From Paenibacillus anaericanus (lineage in GTDB: Bacteria; Bacillota; Bacilli; Paenibacillales; Paenibacillaceae), in NCBI RefSeq assembly GCF_003994475.1, contig NZ_RZNY01000008.1:124001-188000 (forward strand): a stretch of 64,000 nt of DNA, in the 5' to 3' direction. The notes under the pieces were generated by a model. That model was not told the origin of the DNA, did no database searches, and saw nothing but the letters and a program-made list of their open reading frames with translations. Every line of letters starts with the position of its first letter. The stretch's first letter is position 1. The position numbers were made by a program, and so were the translations under genes. Below are positions 42,159 to 50,750 of this stretch, in pieces.

Positions 42159-42725
42159 GTGAAACATATTTTAGCCTTATCAGTTATTTGTCTAATTTTA
42201 ATTACAACATGTTCTAAGCCGGATATTACGGCTTCCTCGGAGATCCCCAAAGGAAAGTTTGAACTACAACAAGTTGAACTTTTTCCAAATGAAATGAAGA
42301 TAAATATTCCAAGAGACTTTGAAATTATGACAGATGAGATGGCTGAACTGAAATATCCAAATGGAAATAGGCCTTCACCTATATATACTAATAATGAGGG
42401 TTCGGTAAATGTTGCATTTAATTATACTTCAACTGAATTAACAGATAAGGAATTAAAGGATTACTTAAAAAATATGAAAAGCATGTTTGAGAATCTTTAT
42501 CCATCAGCAACATGGTATGAGAGTAAAATGGTGGAAATCAATAATAAAAAGGTCGGCTATCTTGAATTATTGACACCTGCAATTGATACACAAGTATATA
42601 ATCTAATTTTCTTAGCGGAGATGAATAATCGATTGTTACTAGTCAACTTTAATTGCACTGAAAGCGAAATGACTGAATGGATACCAACAGCAAAAGAAAT
42701 TATGTATTCGTTAATTATTGATTAA
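42159..42725 (+). CDS. Putative lipoprotein, first gene of the cassette array
   Basis: 188 residues from GTG 42159, eight bases after TAAGGAG. N-terminal lipoprotein signal (ILALSVICLILITTCSKP, lipobox ITTC), then a soluble alpha/beta domain of unknown family (FELQQVELFPNEMKINIPRD; EMTEWIPTAKEIMYSLI). AT-rich compared with the chromosome upstream. It is followed directly by the damaged element attC-1, so I take it as the first cassette seen, with its left boundary lost. Confidence 0.7.
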   Translation: MKHILALSVICLILITTCSKPDITASSEIPKGKFELQQVELFPNEMKINIPRDFEIMTDEMAELKYPNGNRPSPIYTNNEGSVNVAFNYTSTELTDKELKDYLKNMKSMFENLYPSATWYESKMVEINNKKVGYLELLTPAIDTQVYNLIFLAEMNNRLLLVNFNCTESEMTEWIPTAKEIMYSLIID

Positions 42726-42732
42726 TAATGTG

Positions 42733-42831
42733 AAGCCTAAGCTCTAAAGGAAATAACTGCGAGGTAAGTCTTCGACCTGGTACCTATGCTGCCTTAAGCC
42801 TCTTGGGTTCGTGAATACAACAAGTTATGTG
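42733..42831 (+). repeat. attC-1 (5'-truncated)
   Basis: Right half only: TAAGTCTTCGACC, TTCGTGAATAC and R' box GTTATGTG (42824-42831). The left box is missing or mutated beyond recognition. Confidence 0.7.
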
Positions 42832-42881
42832 AAATTATTGCAATCTTTTGAAACATTAAAACATGAGGAGCTGAAAAACCA

Positions 42882-43178
42882 TTGAAAAAAATCATAACTG
42901 GTGGAATTCTCTTATGTTGTGGAATCATCTTGTATTTAGGAGTTTATATTCCAGCTGCTCATTATGCATCTGAATTAGGAGGATGGTCAACCCCTCCTGG
43001 CAGATTAGGAACTGCTTTGGAAGCTACAGGTGGAAAATCAGCTATAAATAACTCGATGATAATGATGATAATTGGTTTTTTTTTATTAGCGTGGGGTTGC
43101 TTTAGTGATGAAATCATTAGAATTCAAAAGTTATTTAAACAGGACAACCTTAAAAGAATGAATAGAGAAAATGAATAA
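42882..43178 (+). CDS. Small two-helix membrane protein (cassette 1-2)
   Basis: 98 residues from TTG 42882 after GAGGAG. Two membrane helices (IITGGILLCCGIILYLGVYI and SMIMMIIGFFLLAWGCF) enclose a short extracellular loop (SELGGWSTPPGRLGTALEAT); the C-terminus is basic. Family not recognised. It lies between attC-1 and attC-2. Confidence 0.65.
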   Translation: MKKIITGGILLCCGIILYLGVYIPAAHYASELGGWSTPPGRLGTALEATGGKSAINNSMIMMIIGFFLLAWGCFSDEIIRIQKLFKQDNLKRMNRENE

Positions 43179-43204
43179 AAACTTTATGAGAATAATCAAT
43201 GAGG

Positions 43205-43350
43205 GCAACAACACCCCATTAACGCATCGAGCTGACGCTCTCGGTCTGTCGAGGCGTTTCGGGTAAGTAGAAGCAGCAGACAACCCTGCAATGACTATGA
43301 TAAGAGCTATTTAAGTCGGTGAGGGTTCGTGAACATGACAATGTTATCTG
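43205..43350 (+). repeat. attC-2
   Basis: Left box degenerate (GCAACAAC), right box GTTATCTG (43343-43350), inner CGTGAAC on the right. Middle contains CAGACAACCCTGC, common to many sites of the array. Confidence 0.75.
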
Positions 43351-43403
43351 AAACCCCTTGAGAGCGTATCATAACCTTTTCATAACTTTAAGGAGGAATT
43401 AAT

Positions 43404-43832
43404 ACGTGGATAGAATTTCTAAGAAGGATAAATCACGAATTGACTTTCAATCAACCAGCATCAATTAAATCAATAAATTCAGTAGAAATTGAACTTAAAG
43501 TACAGTTCCCACAATCACTTAAAAATCTTCTATTAGAGAGTGATGGTGTTCATGATGAATTCGAATGCGATGTTATATGGCCAGTTGAACGGATACTTGA
43601 AGAAAACAAAAATATTCGAATTGAATACTTAGAAGAACGTGAAACATTCAATGATTTTCTACTTTTCTCAGACGCCGGTAATGGGGATCAATTTGCATTC
43701 TCAATTACAGATGGAGATTCTGATATGGAAGAGATCTGCGTTTGGAATCATGAAGATGAAAGCAGAGAAATATTAAGTTCATCACTTAATGAATTTATTA
43801 AAGGTTGGTTAGAAGGAACAATTGAAATTTAA
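43404..43832 (+). CDS. SMI1/KNR4 (SUKH)-like immunity protein with a non-standard start codon
   Basis: The frame reads WIEFLRRINHELTFNQPAS then INSVEIELKVQFPQSLKNLL and LLFSDAGNGDQFAFSI, matching SUKH-superfamily proteins, which act as immunity factors against secreted toxins or in phage defence. The family N-terminus begins directly after ACG 43404, which sits seven bases from AGGAGG at 43391-43396. The position thus looks like an ATG mutated to ACG. The next start in frame, TTG 43440, would remove 12 conserved residues, and the GTG at 43406 is out of frame. The gene is either weakly translated from ACG or crippled. Between attC-2 and attC-3. Confidence 0.75.
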   Translation, partial: TWIEFLRRINHELTFNQPASIKSINSVEIELKVQFPQSLKNLLLESDGVHDEFECDVIWPVERILEENKNIRIEYLEERETFNDFLLFSDAGNGDQFAFSITDGDSDMEEICVWNHEDESREILSSSLNEFIKGWLEGTIEI

Positions 43833-43880
43833 TTATTAACATTCAAGCATTATAAGTATAACTCGAAGAAGAAGGGGCAT

Positions 43881-44067
43881 CGGATAACACCATGTTCACG
43901 CTTCGGGCCATTTGGCCCTAGGTATGGCAGGAGTAAGGAAGTGGATTCGGCAGGTGCAGCTCTGCAACTGTAAGTAATTCAGCCGGACACATCCACCCAC
44001 TTAACCGCATCACGCCGCCCTTCGGGCTTAAGATTTTTGGACATCGTGAACACATCAACGTTAGGCG
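43881..44067 (+). repeat. attC-3
   Basis: Left box CGGATAAC, inner pair GTTCACG/CGTGAAC (a compensated variant of ATTCACG/CGTGAAT), right box GTTAGGCG. Left box matches the preceding right box GTTATCTG in 7 of 8 positions. Confidence 0.88.
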
Positions 44068-44109
44068 AAATACCATGAGATAAAAAATATTAAATCAAAG
44101 AGGTGCAGA

Positions 44110-44583
44110 ATGGTAGAATTTAATAACATTTGGTTGAGTTCAATTGATCACTTAAACACATTTATTGAATTAACTAAATCAAAAGATAAAAAGCTCATAA
44201 AGAAATCATATATATCAAAAGTAAGGATTATGTTTGATCAAGTCCCAGTCGTCTTTTATTCAAAAGGTAATTTATCAATAAATGAACATGAAATTATATT
44301 TACATCATTACAACCAAAAAGAGGATTACTTAAGGAATATATTAATTTAAATAACGATTTACATATAAAAATTGAATTTGATCAGATTGAAGAGATAACT
44401 AGATATAGGCACTCAAGTCCATTTATAGAATATTACAATACAGAATGGATTCAAATAAAGTACATTAAAAACACAATAAGTGAAGATATCTTAATTTCTC
44501 AAGGGGGATATGGCCCCTCCATGAAAAAAATAAAAGAAGGAACTGATGAGATATATAATGAACTAAAATCAAATACATTATGA
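44110..44583 (+). CDS. Hypothetical protein (cassette 3-4)
   Basis: 157 residues, ATG 44110 after AGAGGTG. No family recognised. Soluble, with alternating beta-strand-like segments (KVRIMFDQVPVVFYSKGNLS, HIKIEFDQIEEITRY, WIQIKYIKN) suggestive of a small beta-barrel or PH-like fold. Very AT-rich. The stop codon is 24 bases before attC-4. Confidence 0.65.
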   Translation: MVEFNNIWLSSIDHLNTFIELTKSKDKKLIKKSYISKVRIMFDQVPVVFYSKGNLSINEHEIIFTSLQPKRGLLKEYINLNNDLHIKIEFDQIEEITRYRHSSPFIEYYNTEWIQIKYIKNTISEDILISQGGYGPSMKKIKEGTDEIYNELKSNTL

Positions 44584-44607
44584 GAGACTCAGGAAGTCAT
44601 GGTACAT

Positions 44608-44755
44608 CACATAACACCGTATTCACGCTTCAGGGCTATTGCCCTTTGGTTGTCAGATGTATAATCGTGGAAGAATGCTCAGTCAACAAACACCCCAGCC
44701 TAAGATATGAGCTATCTAAGGCTGGGGTGTTTCGTGAATACCTGAACGTTATACG
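44608..44755 (+). repeat. attC-4
   Basis: CACATAAC ... GTTATACG; inner GTATTCACG/CGTGAATAC. Belongs to the subgroup with GTTGTCAGATGTATAAT and a stem CACCCCAGCC/GGCTGGGGTG, shared with attC-9, 17, 20 and 22. Confidence 0.9.
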
Positions 44756-44816
44756 CAATTGCTGGAATCGAAAAACTACAACCATTAGGATGTGTGTATT
44801 CGGAAGGAGTAAAACA

Positions 44817-45287
44817 ATGGTACTCTCCTTATTTAAAGCAGGGCTTAATGAAGCTTCTATGATTCACGAGATGCAGATTAAAGCATTCATGCCGTTGTTA
44901 AATAAGTATCAAGATTATGAAACCAGTCCTGCTAACGAAACTGTGGAACGAATTATAGATAGATTAAAACAGTCGGTTACAGATTACTATATTATAAATT
45001 CCAATGTTCCCGTTGGGGCAATTAGAATTGTGAGAAAAGAAAATAGTACTTTCCGCGTTAGCCCAGTATTTATTCTGCCTGAACACCAGAGAAAAGGCTT
45101 TGCGAAAAAAGTTTTTTCGATGATTGAGGATATTTATAACGACGCAGTTGTTTGGGAGTTGGATACAATACTTCAAGAGCAGGGTAATTGTTATCTCTAT
45201 GAAAAGTTAGGTTATCAGAAGACAGGGGAAATAAAAGAAATTAACGAAAAGATGACAATTGTGTACTATGAAAAACGCTTGATATAA
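44817..45287 (+). CDS. GNAT-family N-acetyltransferase (cassette 4-5)
   Basis: 156 residues from ATG 44817 after AAGGAG; the open frame reaches back through attC-4 to 44580, but that part is the attC palindrome translated by chance. GNAT core: PVGAIRIVRKENSTFRVSPV, the acetyl-CoA loop LPEHQRKGFAKKVFSMIE and CYLYEKLGYQKTGEIKEINE. Substrate unknown. The TAA stop is part of the left box of attC-5, a compact cassette end. Confidence 0.85.
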   Translation: MVLSLFKAGLNEASMIHEMQIKAFMPLLNKYQDYETSPANETVERIIDRLKQSVTDYYIINSNVPVGAIRIVRKENSTFRVSPVFILPEHQRKGFAKKVFSMIEDIYNDAVVWELDTILQEQGNCYLYEKLGYQKTGEIKEINEKMTIVYYEKRLI

Positions 45288-45441
45288 CACAGCATTCCTA
45301 CTGCGGGCATTCGCCCTTGATCGCTAAGAAGCATTTTCAGGGAAGATTATTCAGGCGATACATTCAACCAGCTAAGTCTGACGACCTGTTCCCTTTGGTC
45401 GCTTAAGCCGCTTAAACGTCAGGAATGCGCAACGTTAACTG
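45281..45441 (+). repeat. attC-5
   Basis: GATATAAC ... GTTAACTG. Belongs to the subgroup with inner pair GCATTCCTA/CAGGAATGC (also attC-7 and 27). Left box matches right box of attC-4 in its last six bases (TATAAC). Confidence 0.88.
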
Positions 45442-45467
45442 AAATCGATGCAATGGAGGATAATGTG

Positions 45468-46265
45468 ATGGATAAAATATTAATCGAGGCAATTCGTGTC
45501 GCGAAGCTAGCTGGACTAAAAATTAAGGAAATTAGAGAAAATGATGGATATGATGAATATTTAAAAAAAGGATATGAACTAGTAACAACGGCAGATTTAA
45601 TATCAGATAAAATTATAAAAACAGAGATTTCAAAGGTTTTTCCTAAGCACAAATTTATATCTGAAGAAAGTGATATAGAAAATAGTCTTATAATAAAAGA
45701 GCCTACATGGATTATTGATCCTATAGATGGAACTGTTGGTTATGCCAATAATCATTATCAGGTAGCTATATCTATTGCTTATGCAATAGATAACATAGTT
45801 GAGGTAGGAGTAGTGCATAATCCATTTTTGGACGAAACATTTTATGCTGTTAGAGGTAAGGGGGCTTTTTTGAACAATCATAAAATACAGATTAAAAGCG
45901 CCAATACATTAAAACAATGTGTGATTGGAACTGGTTTTCCCCATAATAAAGAAAATGTGGACTATATAGTTGAAACACTAAGATTAGTACTACCTAAAAT
46001 AAGAGATATTAGGAGACTAGGATCCCCAGCTCTGGATATTTGTTGGGTTGCTTGTGGTCGCTTACAGGGATTTTATGAAGAAAAATTGTCCCCATGGGAT
46101 GTTGCAGCAGCGAAGTTAATTGCCAGTGAAGCTAAAGCAACTGTGGGGCACTATAGTCTTGAAAATAGCTCAATTCTTCCAAATTGCTTGAATGGTTATA
46201 AGGTAATTGTGTCAAGTCCGGGTGTTTTTGAAGAATTGAAAGCAATTTTAATATCTGTTATATAA
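45468..46265 (+). CDS. Inositol-monophosphatase-family protein (cassette 5-6)
   Basis: 265 residues from ATG 45468, seven bases after GGAGGA. Lithium-sensitive phosphatase fold: metal-binding motif WIIDPIDGTVGYANNH, the EES motif FISEESD and the second motif LSPWDVAAAKLIASEA. Members hydrolyse inositol phosphates, PAP or fructose-1,6-bisphosphate; the substrate cannot be fixed. Largest enzyme-like cassette in the left half; lies between attC-5 and attC-6. Confidence 0.88.
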   Translation: MDKILIEAIRVAKLAGLKIKEIRENDGYDEYLKKGYELVTTADLISDKIIKTEISKVFPKHKFISEESDIENSLIIKEPTWIIDPIDGTVGYANNHYQVAISIAYAIDNIVEVGVVHNPFLDETFYAVRGKGAFLNNHKIQIKSANTLKQCVIGTGFPHNKENVDYIVETLRLVLPKIRDIRRLGSPALDICWVACGRLQGFYEEKLSPWDVAAAKLIASEAKATVGHYSLENSSILPNCLNGYKVIVSSPGVFEELKAILISVI

Positions 46266-46422
46266 CATTTGATTGTTACATATTTTTCATATTATCTGCA
46301 ACATCAAGAGCTGAAATGCTCTTATTAATTTTTCGAATGAGTTCTATAAACGGTGCTCGAATGAGATTTAAAGAAGTGAAGAGATAAGAATCATGTTAGT
46401 GACTCGAAGAAGGCATCGACAT

Positions 46423-46588
46423 CAGTTAACACCGTATTCCCGCTGAGGATCCTAACGGATCCTTGGTCTGCAAGAGGTTTTTCGATGAGGCTAAGTCAGC
46501 AGACAACCCTGCGAGGCTAAGTGGCGGAGCCACCCGGTCCTGACGGACCTTAAGCCTCTCGGATTCGGGAATACAACAACGTTATCTG
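46423..46588 (+). repeat. attC-6
   Basis: CAGTTAAC ... GTTATCTG; inner GTATTCCCG/CGGGAATAC, a compensated change. Left box is the exact complement of the attC-5 right box GTTAACTG, not of its own right box. Confidence 0.92.
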
Positions 46589-46637
46589 AAAGCGTGGAGA
46601 ATTCTATAAAATCAATAATGATAGAAAGGAATAACAT

Positions 46638-47027
46638 ATGAATGACTATATGGGAATTGTAATTAAACAATCCTTGAATGATGAGAATGGACTAAAGCCA
46701 TTTCAAATTAGAGCTAATAGAAGAATTGGTTCATGGGATGTTCTATACGTCAGCGTTGAGAGTAAAGAATTAGATGAGAGCATTAATTGTCTTCAGGCAA
46801 GTATGGTCGATAAGTATGAGGACTGTTGGTACAATCACCTTTTTAAGGATGAAGAATTAATTGTTATCTACCAAGATAAATACTTTAAGGTTTCCATTGA
46901 CCATAAGTCGTGGGATGAGGTAATACAATATGGACTTAATAATGGAATACCTATGGAACAATTAGACTTTAATCCAAGAACAATGAAAGAAACAGATGAA
47001 TTTTTTAATTTAAAGAGAAATGATTGA
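46638..47027 (+). CDS. Hypothetical protein (cassette 6-7)
   Basis: 129 residues, ATG 46638 after AGAAAGGA. No family recognised. Acidic, soluble; DCWYNHLFKDEELIVIYQDK and SWDEVIQYGLNNGIP are the clearest segments and look like an alpha/beta unit of a small regulatory or immunity-type protein. Between attC-6 and attC-7. Confidence 0.65.
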   Translation: MNDYMGIVIKQSLNDENGLKPFQIRANRRIGSWDVLYVSVESKELDESINCLQASMVDKYEDCWYNHLFKDEELIVIYQDKYFKVSIDHKSWDEVIQYGLNNGIPMEQLDFNPRTMKETDEFFNLKRND

Positions 47028-47050
47028 TAATCCGAAGAAGGCCACGCCAT

Positions 47051-47210
47051 CAGATAACACAGCATTCCTACTGCGGGCATTCGCCCTTGATCGCCAAGAG
47101 GAATATCAGAGAAGCTTATTCAGGCGATACATTCAACCAGCTAAGTCTGACGACCCGTTCCCTATGGTCACTTAAGCTGCTTGAACGTCAGGAATGCCAA
47201 ACGTTATCCG
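47051..47210 (+). repeat. attC-7
   Basis: CAGATAAC ... GTTATCCG, inner GCATTCCTA/CAGGAATGC. Left box exactly complements the attC-6 right box. Confidence 0.92.
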
Positions 47211-47276
47211 AAACCCCTGAGATTGAGACTTTATGATAATACCAAAAAGAAACTACATTAATATTGGAGAAGAATA

Positions 47277-47515
47277 ATGGACATTTTATTATTTTTATGT
47301 TATTTATTGTGGCGAATTTGGGGTTCTATATAGAAATGAAATATATTAAAAAGAAATAAATAATTATTACTTTAGTGACTGCAAATCTCATATTGCTGAT
47401 TGCTTTATTAACAAGAAATTTGATATTAGGCTTAGTGTTACTATGTGTAGGTTTATTAATTAGTATCGGATATACAATATATCAAAATTTATTTACATCC
47501 ATGGATAATGAATAA
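47277..47515 (+). pseudogene. Decayed copy of the small membrane-protein cassette
   Basis: The cassette between attC-7 and attC-8 is a close copy of the one between attC-20 and attC-21 (gene 56919-57167). Here a one-T deletion in the run after ATGGACATTTTATTA shifts the frame, a short deletion removes the Met-Lys-Leu region, and a TAA follows. The rest of the reading frame (ANLILLIALLT-like region to the stop at 47513) is still recognisable. The flanking sites are also alike, so the whole cassette was duplicated. Confidence 0.85.
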
Positions 47516-47579
47516 TTATTATAAACAATTCAGAATTTACAGGAATGCTTTGAGGGTTTGTCGGGGTAGTCAGGGGCAT

Positions 47580-47748
47580 CGGATAACACCGCATTCACGC
47601 ATCGATCGCTGACGCTCTCTCGGTCCCCTAGGAGTATGATGCATGGAAGTGAATTCAGGGGACAACCCTGCACAGCCTAATCGCGTCGCGACCGTTCACT
47701 TCGTTCACTTAAGGCAGTGAGGGTTCGTGAATGCGCGAACGTTATATG
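47580..47748 (+). repeat. attC-8
   Basis: CGGATAAC ... GTTATATG, inner GCATTCACG/CGTGAATGC. Left box exactly complements the attC-7 right box GTTATCCG. Similar to attC-21 through its length. Confidence 0.92.
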
Positions 47749-47784
47749 TAATTGGGGCAGTCATTAATTGAGGAGGGATTCTTG

Positions 47785-48306
47785 ATGAACCATTATACAC
47801 TTTTTCCAATCATAAAGAGATTAGAAGAAAATAGTATAGTATATTCACTTGGTGGTAGTGGATTATTGTATTATTTGAATTTAATTGACTCAATAAATGA
47901 TTGGGACATAACTGTAGAATGTCCAAAAGATAAATTAATTGAAACACTCGAGGGCTATGATTGGGTAGAGCAAAGAAGTGGAGATTACCCATTTGCTAGT
48001 CAGTATAGGCTAAGTATAGCCTCGCTTAACATAGACTTCATTGGATGCTTTGCATTACATACTGAAAACGGAGTGCTTAACTTACCGATTAATCATAATA
48101 GGAAGTGGGATGGTATAAATATATCAAGTCCTGAAGTCTGGTATGTGGCTTATTATTTAATGAATAGGAAACCAAAGGCGAGCATGCTCTTAAATTATCT
48201 TAAAACTAGTACAGAAAAAGTGAATACTACTTTAATAAATGATCTGATTAAAACCAATATTCTAAATAATGAATTAAGCCAAGAACTTAGCTTGTTAATT
48301 CGATGA
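47785..48306 (+). CDS. Nucleotidyltransferase-like protein (cassette 8-9)
   Basis: 173 residues from ATG 47785 after AGGAGGG. The segment YSLGGSGLLYYLNLIDSINDWDITVE has the GG/S ... DxD-like pattern (D-W-D) of small nucleotidyltransferases such as the aminoglycoside/lincosamide enzymes and minimal nucleotidyltransferases. The C-terminal half is helical (VWYVAYYLMNRKPKA). A resistance or toxin role is possible but unproven. Quoted segment given in two parts: YSLGGSGLLYY and DSINDWDITVE. Confidence 0.6.
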   Translation: MNHYTLFPIIKRLEENSIVYSLGGSGLLYYLNLIDSINDWDITVECPKDKLIETLEGYDWVEQRSGDYPFASQYRLSIASLNIDFIGCFALHTENGVLNLPINHNRKWDGINISSPEVWYVAYYLMNRKPKASMLLNYLKTSTEKVNTTLINDLIKTNILNNELSQELSLLIR

Positions 48307-48318
48307 TGGCCCCAACTG

Positions 48319-48465
48319 CATATAACACCGTATTCACGCTACGGGGCTACCGCCCCTTGATTGTCAGATGTATAATCATGGAAGAAGCTCAGACAACAAA
48401 TGCCCCAGCCTAAGATAAGAGCTATCTAAGGCTGGGGTGTTTCGTGAATACCTGAACGTTAGGTG
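48319..48465 (+). repeat. attC-9
   Basis: CATATAAC ... GTTAGGTG, inner GTATTCACG/CGTGAATAC; same subgroup as attC-4. Left box exactly complements the attC-8 right box. Confidence 0.92.
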
Positions 48466-48498
48466 AAATTACCGTAGAGCATGAAAGGAGGCAATTCC

Positions 48499-49158
48499 TT
48501 GGATGATTATTATAAATACATACATGATACATCGAAAAGCCTAGAAACTAAGATTGATGAACAAGCTGATGAATTCTGGCAATGGTCAAAGAATCAAAAA
48601 CAGATTTACGAATGGGAAGCTAACTATTCCGAGTGGGGTTTAATCAATACTTTACTTAGTCGATTAGTACATTCGACAGATTTTACTCAATGGAATCAAA
48701 GGACTTTAAATAATATTCTATTTCTCGTGGCTCGCGACAATGAATGTGAGATGTTGGTTGATACATTAAGTGAGAATCCATCGTGTTTAATTTATTTATC
48801 AAGAGAAGGACTGAAGTACCAAGATGACAGTGCAAGATGGCAGTTTGCTCATTATCTTTCCAAGACTGAAGAACATCCTGAAGCAGAAGAATTAATTTTG
48901 AGATACTGTAGTGACCATGCTGAATATGTAAGACGTAGAGCATTACTTGCATTGGGTTTTATTAAATCTACATACGCTGAAGAAAAAGCGATCGAGGCGT
49001 GGAATTCAAACATGGAGTACCCCAAAATTGCTGCATTAGAAACGCTGTATCAAGTTAAATCAACACAACTAGAAAAGTATCTTCAACTGGGACTAAATGA
49101 TTCATTTGAACATGTAAAGAGAAATTCAGAACGATTAATAAGTCAACTTGAAAAGTAA
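48499..49158 (+). CDS. HEAT-repeat-like protein (cassette 9-10)
   Basis: 219 residues from TTG 48499, seven bases after GGAGG. All-helical; the C-terminal half shows tandem HEAT-like helices (YVRRRALLALGFIKSTYAEE, PKIAALETLYQVKS, HVKRNSERLISQLE). Such proteins are protein-binding scaffolds. Specific partner unknown. The stop codon runs straight into the conserved ACTCAAAGAAG block preceding attC-10. Confidence 0.7.
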   Translation: MDDYYKYIHDTSKSLETKIDEQADEFWQWSKNQKQIYEWEANYSEWGLINTLLSRLVHSTDFTQWNQRTLNNILFLVARDNECEMLVDTLSENPSCLIYLSREGLKYQDDSARWQFAHYLSKTEEHPEAEELILRYCSDHAEYVRRRALLALGFIKSTYAEEKAIEAWNSNMEYPKIAALETLYQVKSTQLEKYLQLGLNDSFEHVKRNSERLISQLEK

Positions 49159-49178
49159 CTCAAAGAAGTCGGTAACTT

Positions 49179-49367
49179 CACCTAACACCATAATCACGCA
49201 GCAGGCCATTCGGCCCTTGGTCCGGATCGGAGTTGAAGATGATTCGAATGGAGTTGACTCAGATACAAGGAAGCGGAATCAGCCGGACACATTCAACTCC
49301 CTAACCGCATCGCGGCCGCCTTTTGGGCTTAAGGGAGTTGGACGTCGTGAATACAAAACGTTATCTG
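49179..49367 (+). repeat. attC-10
   Basis: CACCTAAC ... GTTATCTG, inner AATCACG/CGTGAAT. Left box exactly complements the attC-9 right box GTTAGGTG. One of the longest sites (189 bases). Confidence 0.92.
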
Positions 49368-49412
49368 AAACCGATGCAAGTTAGATAAAGATCAATAAAG
49401 GAAGTGACTAGT

Positions 49413-49862
49413 TTGGAGTATTCTGACTTGTTAAATTTTAAGGATATATACCTCGAGCAGATATATGAGCCGGAAGAAAACAGCCTTAGGTTACTCTTCA
49501 GTCGAAGTAGAACTAGTGAAACTCCTGAAACGATAACAATTGGAGAAATAGAAATTAAAGATATCTATTCGTTAGATGTAGATGAAACAGTACCTTTAAT
49601 ACAAATGGATTTTGAAGGGTATATTGGATATTCAATTAGAAATGAAAGTTACACTTCATGGGATGATTACGAAGAATTTGAAGGGAAAATCTTTAGAATT
49701 TATAGTAAATCCAGATACTTAGACTTCATTAAAGTTGGAACGTTTGCATCTGAGGATTACCCTGGCTCATTTAAGCATTATGGCATCTCTTGTCTTAACC
49801 ATGTCGTGGATGTTGCATCAGTTTCAGAGCCAATTATTAAGGAAGTCCAACGAATTAAATAA
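49413..49862 (+). CDS. Hypothetical protein (cassette 10-11)
   Basis: 149 residues from TTG 49413 after AAGGAAG (GTG 49404 overlaps the binding site). Beta-rich, acidic, with TWDDYEEFEGKIFRIYSKSRYL-type middle (given in part: DDYEEFEGKIFRIYSKS) and SCLNHVVDVASVSEPIIKE at the end. No family assigned; the layout resembles small immunity-like proteins of Bacillota. Confidence 0.65.
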   Translation: MEYSDLLNFKDIYLEQIYEPEENSLRLLFSRSRTSETPETITIGEIEIKDIYSLDVDETVPLIQMDFEGYIGYSIRNESYTSWDDYEEFEGKIFRIYSKSRYLDFIKVGTFASEDYPGSFKHYGISCLNHVVDVASVSEPIIKEVQRIK

Positions 49863-49896
49863 GATTATTGAATGTTTCTCAAGAAGGCATCGGCAT

Positions 49897-50060
49897 CAGA
49901 TAACAAAGTATTCACGCTGCGGTTGCTACGCTCCCTTGGTCTGCCAGAAGGATTTTCGAAGAAGCTGAATCAGGCAGACAACCCTGCACTGGCTAAGTCT
50001 TCGACCCGCCGCTACGCGGCTTAAGCCAGTGAGGGTTCGTGAATACCTGAACGTTAGGCG
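49897..50060 (+). repeat. attC-11
   Basis: CAGATAAC ... GTTAGGCG, inner GTATTCACG/CGTGAATAC. Left box exactly complements the attC-10 right box. Confidence 0.92.
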
Positions 50061-50121
50061 AAACCAGCGAAAGGATTGAGTAAACATAATTTTTTTAATT
50101 AGATACCCAATAAACCTTAAT

Positions 50122-50514
50122 TTGATCTTTTCAATGGTTGTTCTAAGTTTATTAAATATCTGGCAAGTAATACAAAGAAATGAAGTGAATTATTTTAATA
50201 ATGTTGTTCTTGGTATTATATTTGTATCAATAATTATTGTAGCTGTCATACGAAGATTATTTAAACCAAAGACTTTAAGTCTAGATCCGGAATCCATGAG
50301 TATCAATAACAAGAGATTAGAAGTGAAAGATATAACGGCGATTTATATTAGTAACAATAAAACGATTGGTATTAAACCAAAAAAACATAGAATAGTTCCA
50401 GTATCATTATGTTTTGAATTAATCAAAAATCGAAATGACATTGATCAATTGATTAAATGGGCAAAAACTAAAGAAATTGAAGTTAAATATGGGAGCTTCA
50501 TGAAGTGGATATAA
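50122..50514 (+). CDS. Hypothetical membrane protein (cassette 11-12)
   Basis: 130 residues from TTG 50122. Two membrane segments (IFSMVVLSLLNIWQVI and VVLGIIFVSIIIVAVI) precede a soluble PH-like part (DITAIYISNNKTIGIKPKK). The start is doubtful: the frame upstream of 50122 is open with protein-like residues (FLIRYPINLN) back to a T7 tract at about 50090, and a TTG at 50076 would be in frame if one T were removed. So the N-terminus may be shifted by a frameshift. Confidence 0.6.
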   Translation: MIFSMVVLSLLNIWQVIQRNEVNYFNNVVLGIIFVSIIIVAVIRRLFKPKTLSLDPESMSINNKRLEVKDITAIYISNNKTIGIKPKKHRIVPVSLCFELIKNRNDIDQLIKWAKTKEIEVKYGSFMKWI

Positions 50515-50545
50515 ATTGAATGTGATTCGAAGATGTCGTTGGCAT

Positions 50546-50718
50546 CAGCTAACATTATATTCACGCGGCGAGCCGGCTAACGCCAGCCCTTGGTCCACCT
50601 GGGGAAATTTCGAAGAAGTGGATCCAGGCGGACAACCCTGCGAACCTAACCGCGGTCGCGGCCGACAGCTGAAGCTGCCTTAAGGTTCTCGGGTTCGTGA
50701 ATACGGGAACGTTATGTG
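50546..50718 (+). repeat. attC-12
   Basis: CAGCTAAC ... GTTATGTG, inner ATATTCACG/CGTGAATAC. Left box only partly fits the attC-11 right box GTTAGGCG (6 of 8). Confidence 0.85.
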
Positions 50719-50750
50719 CAATTGCCAAACAAAAAAGAGGAATGATAATA

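Noticed and set aside
44580..44816. N-terminal extension of the GNAT protein
   Set aside because: This part of the frame is the translated attC-4 palindrome; a proper binding site and ATG occur at 44817.
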